From NCBI GenBank assembly GCA_029215795.1, contig JARDYH010000007.1:96735263-96799262 (forward strand): a stretch of 64,000 nt of DNA, read 5' to 3'. The notes under the pieces were generated by a model. It ran no database searches and was not told the DNA's origin. It was given only the letters and a program-made list of their open reading frames with translations. Made by a program: the position numbers and the translations under genes. Shown here piece after piece: positions 57,848-64,000 of the stretch. This stretch comes from Anniella stebbinsi (lineage: Eukaryota > Chordata > Lepidosauria > Squamata > Anniellidae). Numbering within the stretch: position 1 is the stretch's first letter; every line of letters begins with the position of its first letter.

Positions 57848-58723
57848 CTGCACAAATACAACAGTAGGGCAGCCTGAAACTGTGCAATTCTGGTAAAACA
57901 ACACACTATGCTTCCCCCTAAGATCCTATTAAACAAGATAAGTGAAGAGAAAGTATTACAATTAGTTTTTGGAGAAGTTTGAGGTCAATGTTGGCAGGGC
58001 AAGGGGACGCTGACCTTGTTCTGGTCATGAAACATAGACATGCTACTCAGGAGTAAGAACCATAGCGTTGAATGGAACCAAGTCCCAGGCATGGGTGGCA
58101 GCAGCCCCGCTCACCTTCTCCGTGGGGTGTTCGGCCGCCTCTCTCCCTCCCCCTTCATGGTTCAGCAGTGGAACAGAGAACCGCCCCACCCTCCTCTTTT
58201 GTCAGTGAGACCACCCTTCGACACCCCCCCACACCCCCAACAAAAGACGGGACAGTCCGATATCACTCAAAGATAGCAATACATGGGAGGGAGAAGCACG
58301 GCACATGGAGGGGGGGGGAACAGGCTTTCCCTGCTCCAAAATGAGATGGCAAATGGAGGGGGAAGAGGCGAGATGAGCACAGGACAGAGATGCCGTCATG
58401 TGAGTCCCGCGCTGCAAAACCACAGACCAGGCATGGCGAGAGTGCGATAAATCGCTGGTGTGATGGAGCTCTTGGTCTTGCAGCTGGTGAGCTACAGCAG
58501 GGCAGCAAAGCCCCCCTCATGGCAATTAGCCAGACAGTGCTGGAAACCCCTCCACTGAGGCCAAAGGGGTCCTTTTTGAGAAGGCCTGAGAGGCATCATT
58601 GCTCATGATGTGCACAGTTCTCCCACTACGGAACTTCTACAACATCTCTTCAACCTGAGGCAACACAGGGACAAAAGAAACATGTGCGTACAGCACAGCA
58701 CAGCACACCACACCACAGGGAAT

Positions 58724-58747
58724 GCTGCTGCTGCTGCTGCTGCTGCT
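58724..58747. repeat. (GCT)n microsatellite
   Basis: Eight or so GCT triplets followed by GACGACGATGACG. Confidence 0.9.
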
Positions 58748-59166
58748 GACGACGATGACGCCACTGATGCCACCGATGCCACTGGGCCACTTTCAAGCTC
58801 TCTAAAAAAGCTTTTTCTCCAGCATAGGGAAGTGAAAGGTGGCCGAGCCATTTGATGCACACTCATCTCGGTGGAATGGCTGGTCAAATAGCATGTCAAG
58901 CTCCACCAGAGACTGCAGTGAAGCTAGGGCGGCGCTGGCCCTATCATCCCACTTCAAACTCGTTAAAAATGACTGGGCATCTTTAAACTTCGCTGACAGA
59001 CCTTTCAGCACAATCCTGTGCATGTTTACTCAGAAGTAAGTCCTACTGTGTTCAGTAGGGCTTACTCCCTGGTAAATATGTACTGGATTCCACCTCTCCC
59101 CCCTCAGAACCCTTTCTTGAATGTCATCCCAGGATTTGGGAGTTAATGCAGAGGATGTAACTAGGA

Positions 59167-59345
59167 TCATAAGAACATAAGAAGAGACCTGCTGGATCAG
59201 GCCAATCTAGTCAATTTAGTCCTGCACTCTGTTCACACAGTGCCCTATCAGCTGTCGACCAGGGACCCACAAGCAGGAAGGACACAAGTGCAACAACACC
59301 CTTCCGCTCATGTTCCCCAGTAACTGGTGTACATAGGATGCAATT
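59167..59345 (-). mobile_element. L3/CR1-like LINE 3' fragment
   Basis: CATAAGAACATAAGAAGAGA, then GTCGACCAGGGACCCACAAG and GTTCCCCAGTAACTGGTGTA; the reverse complement of 48490-48640. Confidence 0.75.
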
Positions 59346-61904
59346 TGATGCAATATGTAATCACCACCACAGTCGTTCAGCTCATTCCCCTTCTGAAACA
59401 TTGTATTGGACATTATCGGTCATCAGGTAGAAGGTGATACGCTAATGCTGAAAGGAAGGACTGGTCAAGTAGAACCAGAGCAAAGAAGCCTCACACAGCA
59501 TGTACACATGCCTGAAGGGTATACAAAATTTCCCATAGGAAGTTCTTACTCTGGACTTGTCATCTCAGAACATGAACAATATTTCCAAACAATTTCCTAA
59601 ACACTGAGCCAGAATCAGGCTAGGAATATCCTGTCCCGAGCATGATAGTGACAAACCTTCCATGTTCTGCACTACTGTGGCTTCTAGCACTGCCACACGG
59701 GTGATCCACAAGGTGTGCTCTTCTCAAGCAATTTGGCGTGCACACCAGATCACTAACCCTCCTTGCAACAATCCCCTCCAAACAAGCATGCATTGCAAAC
59801 GCCTTACCTCTGAGCTGTCAGTTGCTTACTGCTGCCTGGAGAAACTCTCTCTGCTACTCTGGTTAGAATCCAAGTTCAACAGTCATAGCAATCATCCACT
59901 CCACCAGAAAAAAGTTACCCAGCAAAAAGTTTGGAGATTATATATTATACACACACACCAAAAAAAAACAAAAAAACCCTTTCTCCTTTCAAAGCCAGGC
60001 AAGTACTTAATAGTTCCCCAAATTTTGTGGAGGGAAGTGAACTCTTCTCAAAAGAGCTGGATTACTGCTTGGAAAAACTGCCTGGGCTCGTTTGTATTCC
60101 ATCAGCCCACACAGCTCCCTGGGTATGCTGAGCAAAAACAGAATGTGATCGTATCTAAGCAATTTGCACGTTAATAAGCTCCTGGTTTTGGTGCAGAGAT
60201 TCCAGCCCCTGTTCACCCAAATGATTTCCCCTTCATCACTGTTCTCATTCCTCCAAATGTATGCATCCAGCTTCGCAAAGGCATCTAGTGCAAACTCCAG
60301 CAGGAGGGAATCCCACCCCATTCGTACCACCTCCTAAGACAATATCCTGCCAAAATATTGCGACTGTTGCAAAACCTGGACTGGAGCTTGCAGAGTTCTG
60401 CTTAGAGCCAGCAAGAGTTCAGCAAATTGCCAGGGATGGGCAGCAGGGATTGGGGGTGGGGGTCGAGGAGAGACCTAGGAGCTGGCTTCATGAGAGAAAG
60501 TTCTTCCCATGTCATGGATGATGGTGAATACATAACCAGTACAGGGAGTCATCAATAGTTGCTGTTGCCACTGTTAATAAACATGTCACATATTAAAAGC
60601 AGCTTCTTATCCGCTTGGAAGAAAGGCAATCTAGGAGCCTTGTTGTTTCCGAAAGGAGTTGGTGCGGGTGATTGTATCCCATGCACTATGGCCTGTGCTG
60701 GGAGCTGGGCACAAACCGTGGAAGTGGGGCTGAATGTGGTCCATTGAGACTCAGGTGGCTGCAGACCAAAGTAGAGCAGGATTCTCTCATCTCCAGTGTT
60801 CAATTGCATAGGGCTATTTTAAGATTCATCTTCATAGAGTAACAAGCAACAACAATCAGGCCAGCTTCAAAATAATTAACTGGGAACCCTGTATTGGAAG
60901 CTCTTGCCTGTGATTCAGTTTCCTTGTCATAGAGGAACAGATGGCACTAATGCAGTGTACGTGGTACTGCAAGTCCAGCTCAGTGGATGACTAAGCAGCG
61001 ATGCCGCCTCCACTGAACCCAGGAGACGTGCATGTGCCCGTTGGCCATCATTGCGTGCGGCATTCCCTAAAAGGTCCTCCCCTCCCTGAAAGTGCTTCTG
61101 CCTTCCCTCCATTGCCCCGTTCTCAGTGGTGCTAAAAGTGATGCTCAGGATCATGTTTGTTCAGGGTTTGTCCTCTCAGCTCTGGTAAGCCAAGTGGAGC
61201 CAAGGATGAGACTCTCCTGGAAGACAGAAACTGACAACTAATGAGATTTCCAGGTGGACATCTGGACCACGGCTGTCGTCCTCCTCCCTGTGTCTCCATT
61301 TGCCAAATGATATATCTAAAACGAGGGAAGGCAGGGCAGCCAAGACCCTGATCAGATGTAGCTGGCAGCACGCCAACAGATGATGGCAACTGCTAGGAGG
61401 ATATATGTTTCACCTGGCACCACTGGTAGGACCCAATCCTTGAAGGGCCACATTTCCTTTCTTAAAAAGGGAGGTTATTTTTATTTTTAAAATTCTAAAG
61501 GACTAAATGAACAGCAGATACCTTATGAAAATTCCAAAGTCATCTATTGATCCCCAGGGTTCCCAAACTTTTTGGGCTGGCAGGCACATCTGGAATTGTG
61601 AGAGCGTTGTGAGCATTCACAAAATGGCTGCCATGGGAGTGTGGTGAGTTACAAAACACCCATTTTCCAGAAGCCAAACAGGTGAGTCTAGAAGAAAAGT
61701 AACTTGTCCAAGAACCTCAGTACAAGGCCATCGTAGGGTCTGAGCTCACACATATAGGAAAGACACCCACACAGCCAGCAACAACAACACCAAGCAAACA
61801 CACGCGACACAAAAACAAATGAAGCAATAAGCTAATGCACACAGAGCACCCCAAGGCAAAGCCCCCCCCCAGCCCAGGCCAAAGCCCTCCTTTCGCTCCC
61901 CACA
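59346..61904. other. Intergenic, no gene recognised
   Basis: No repeat family or coding block stands out. Open frames of 60-170 codons have no motif or splice context. The next gene expected from human synteny was not identified. Confidence 0.45.
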
Positions 61905-62575
61905 TAGGGTGACCATATGAAAGGAAAACCCCGGGTTTGTCAAGATTTTTGGTAACAAATCCAGGAAAGGGGGGGGGGGAATTATGGCCGCCTCTTCACA
62001 GCATCTGTTATGCGTGGCAGCGGCAGGTGGCGCAAGGCGCATTTGCGCTCCAAGATGTCGCTCTACACTTAAGGACCGCCACGGCAGGCTTTCCAGCTGC
62101 TGCCGCCGCGCCCGCCAAACGGCAATCTTAAGGTAAGTTTATTTATTTAATTTCTTAACGTGGGGTGGGGAACTAGGGGGCGTGGTCGGCTGCGGTTAGG
62201 ATTTATTTAAAGTTTTACTTTATTATTATTGTTTTATTTTAACATGGAGTGGGGAGGTCTGTGGAGGGGCGGAGGTGGTTCAGCGAGCTTATGGCTCACT
62301 GGACCAATCCTTTCCCTGCCCAGCCCATGGCAACCAATCAGTGGTCACCATAGACTGGGCAGGCGTCCTAGAAGCGGCTGAGAAAAAGTGACAGACAGCA
62401 AATGCCATCGTCACTTCGCTCCAAACTAAAGAAGTTGAGTGAAATGTCCAACTTTTTTAGTTCAGAGCATTGGGGCTTTGTCCCTAGATGGCTTCGCATG
62501 GACAGCATCATCATCTAATCCAACTGCCGTCCCTGTGAAGCCAAAGCAATGGAAAGGGACCGCCTAGAGGTACCC
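61905..62575. mobile_element. Composite: hAT-like end plus reversed relative of the 30737 element
   Basis: Left end TAGGGTGACCATATGAAAGG, like the 320-bp MITE termini. The right part, on the minus strand from about 62573, reads TACCTCTAGGCGG and includes CATCTAGGGACAAAG and GAACTAAAAAAGTTG. These parallel 30737-30859. The matching right hAT end was not found. Confidence 0.4.
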
Positions 62576-62673
62576 AATGAAATTTGACGAAAGATCCGGA
62601 TTTTTCCCATCCTCTTCAGCCAAAGGGCAGCTCTACTTCAATGAGAATTAACAACAACGCTTACAGCTCCGCC

Positions 62674-62794
62674 ATTTTTAAAGATAAAGAGATGAAACTT
62701 GGCACTATGATATGTTTAAGGAAGGGCTTTAGCCATGCCAAATTCAAAGCAGATCTGTTCATCTGTTGATTTTTAGGATTTTTTTTTAAGTTTG

Positions 62795-62828
<34 letters not shown>

Positions 62829-63150
62829 CATTTTTACAGGTAAAGAGATGAAATTTGGCACCATGATAGTCTTGGATAGAGCTTTAGCCTTGCCATGTTT
62901 GAAGCAAATCTGTTCATCTGCTGATTTTTAGGTTTTTTTTTTAAAGTTTGAGGTTTTAAATATATATATATATTAAAAAGAACACCCTCATTTTTGAAGA
63001 TAAAGTAATGAATCCTGGCACCATGATAGATCTCAGGTAGGGCTTTATCCTTGCCAACTTTGAAGCAGATCTGTTCATCCATTTGTTTTTAGAGATTTTG
63101 TAAAGTTTGAAATTTTAAAATTATTATTTTTTAAAACCGCTGGAGCCATA
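62674..63150. repeat. Three tandem units of about 150-160 bp
   Basis: Units at about 62674-62822, 62829-62983 and 62990-63150. Each has a GATAAAGAGATGAAA-like start, TTGGCACYATGATA, GGGCTTTAGCC-like text, AARCAGATCTGTTCATC and a T-rich end. TA runs sit between units. Confidence 0.75.
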
Positions 63151-63711
63151 TCCTACAAACTCATGTTCTCACACCTCCTCTTTAGGGCATTGCACCTTGA
63201 GGATTTTCAGCCCTTGGCATCAGGGGAATCTCAAGTTTTTAGCTAAGAAGTGCTGGGCAAGCAGGGCACCTTTCCTGTTGCAGATTTGGTGGGCAGTCGA
63301 GCACCTGGAGCTCAGCAGAGGCGAGGCATCCACAGATAAAAATGTGGGAAAGGAGAGGTCAGTCAAAGCAGCCCACTGGGCAAAACGGAACAGGCCAGAG
63401 GCCTTTTTCTCAGAGTTCCACATCATGGGCGATGAAGGGTCATCCTTAGAGAAAAACTCTTACGACCAACTGTGAAGTGTCAGTCGAGAGGGAGGCTCTC
63501 AGCTTTGCGGATCTCCTGTTGATGCAGATGTTGGAACCTGGCATGTCGTTGCTTTGCTTTGCTGCCCCTTCCCTTCCATTTCACTTTGTTCACTTGTGAG
63601 CTAGGTTCAGTCTGCACTGCTGGCATGCAATGCAGAATGTTTGAAGTGCGTGTTGGAGAAACAGAGATAGATTTGTGGCTTGGGCTGGCTGACATATCTC
63701 TTAGAGACTGA

Positions 63712-64000
63712 GGCCTCCTCCACACGAGACGTTTAATGAGCCTTGAAGGCTCATTATAAATTTTACCTCCACACCAGCGGAGCGCAAAACGGGCGTACAG
63801 GCACGTTATCTCCCCGATAATGCGCATTTTAGAATGCGCGTTAAATAGCGACTTTTATTTTTCTCCGGCCGTTAAAGCGCATTTTCGCCGTGTGAACAAG
63901 CGATTATGCGCATTAACGTCTTCTAAAGCGCTTTTTGGACATCAATTAATGCGCTTCGCCGCCTCTCGCCGCCTCCCGTGCAGAGGGATTAGGTGTAAAT
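63712..64000 (+). mobile_element. GCGCATT-family element, cut by the window edge
   Basis: Begins GGCCTCCTCCACACGAGACG. Contains GATAATGCGCATTTTAGAAT, GCGTTAAATAGCGACTTTTA and GAACAAGCGATTATGCGCAT. The interior departs from copies 1-3 after about 63920 and continues past 64000. Confidence 0.7.

Noticed and set aside
57335..57867. 169- and 141-codon frames ending in poly-(Tyr-Ile)
   Set aside because: The ends are translations of a TA microsatellite, and the upstream parts match no family and lack splice context.
62661..63082. Small repeated-peptide protein on the minus strand
   Set aside because: The peptide repeats are explained by tandem DNA units and TA runs; no start context or homologue is recognised.
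1..64000. CRISPR arrays, operons, bacterial-type regulatory sites
   Set aside because: Split exons, CpG island and LINE/SINE content show vertebrate nuclear DNA; the direct repeats seen are microsatellites or transposon copies.

Overview
The window is vertebrate nuclear DNA, most likely from a squamate reptile (lizard or snake). Two conserved protein-coding genes are split into short exons with normal splice sites. The DNA between exons is full of squamate-type repeats: CR1 and L2 LINE 3' ends (including the L2 tail with the AGAGAGCTTCGGCTATGGGG motif), L3-like fragments, tRNA-derived SINEs, a Penelope-like remnant and many foldback DNA elements. I cannot name the species.

Layout. Positions 1-18773 hold GNL2 (nucleolar GTPase 2) on the minus strand. 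Its start codon is at 18773 inside a CpG island (about 18400-19250). Fifteen coding exons are visible, encoding about 677 residues; the last roughly 50 residues lie beyond the left edge. Positions 18774-31853 are intergenic and repeat-rich. RSPO1 (R-spondin 1, a secreted Wnt/LGR agonist) occupies 31854-45541 on the minus strand, with all five coding exons adding to exactly 783 nt (260 residues plus stop). Positions 45542-64000 show no convincing gene; they hold L2, CR1, L3-like and MITE copies. The order GNL2-RSPO1 on one strand matches the human 1p34 neighbourhood as I remember it. The two genes are not functionally linked: one acts in 60S ribosome assembly, the other in Wnt signalling.

The most unusual content is the mobile DNA. 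(1) A family of about 356-bp elements rich in GCGCATT motifs, with 18-bp perfect palindromes, occurs at least six times. (2) A 986-bp hAT-like element in RSPO1 intron 2 has 13-bp terminal inverted repeats and an 8-bp target duplication. It is built from a series of nested palindromes, most of them bracketed on both sides by 5' splice-site-like motifs. (3) A 320-bp foldback element is present in two equal-length copies, each with a perfect 8-bp target duplication. (4) A LINE insertion with a 13-bp target duplication carries an antisense piece of U2 snRNA at its 5' junction. (5) Long poly-G/poly-C tracts are unusually frequent.

All exon joins were made by eye from translation, splice consensus and remembered family sequences; no alignment or database search was run. 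Repeat family names are from pattern recognition, and boundaries marked approximate may be off by tens of bases.
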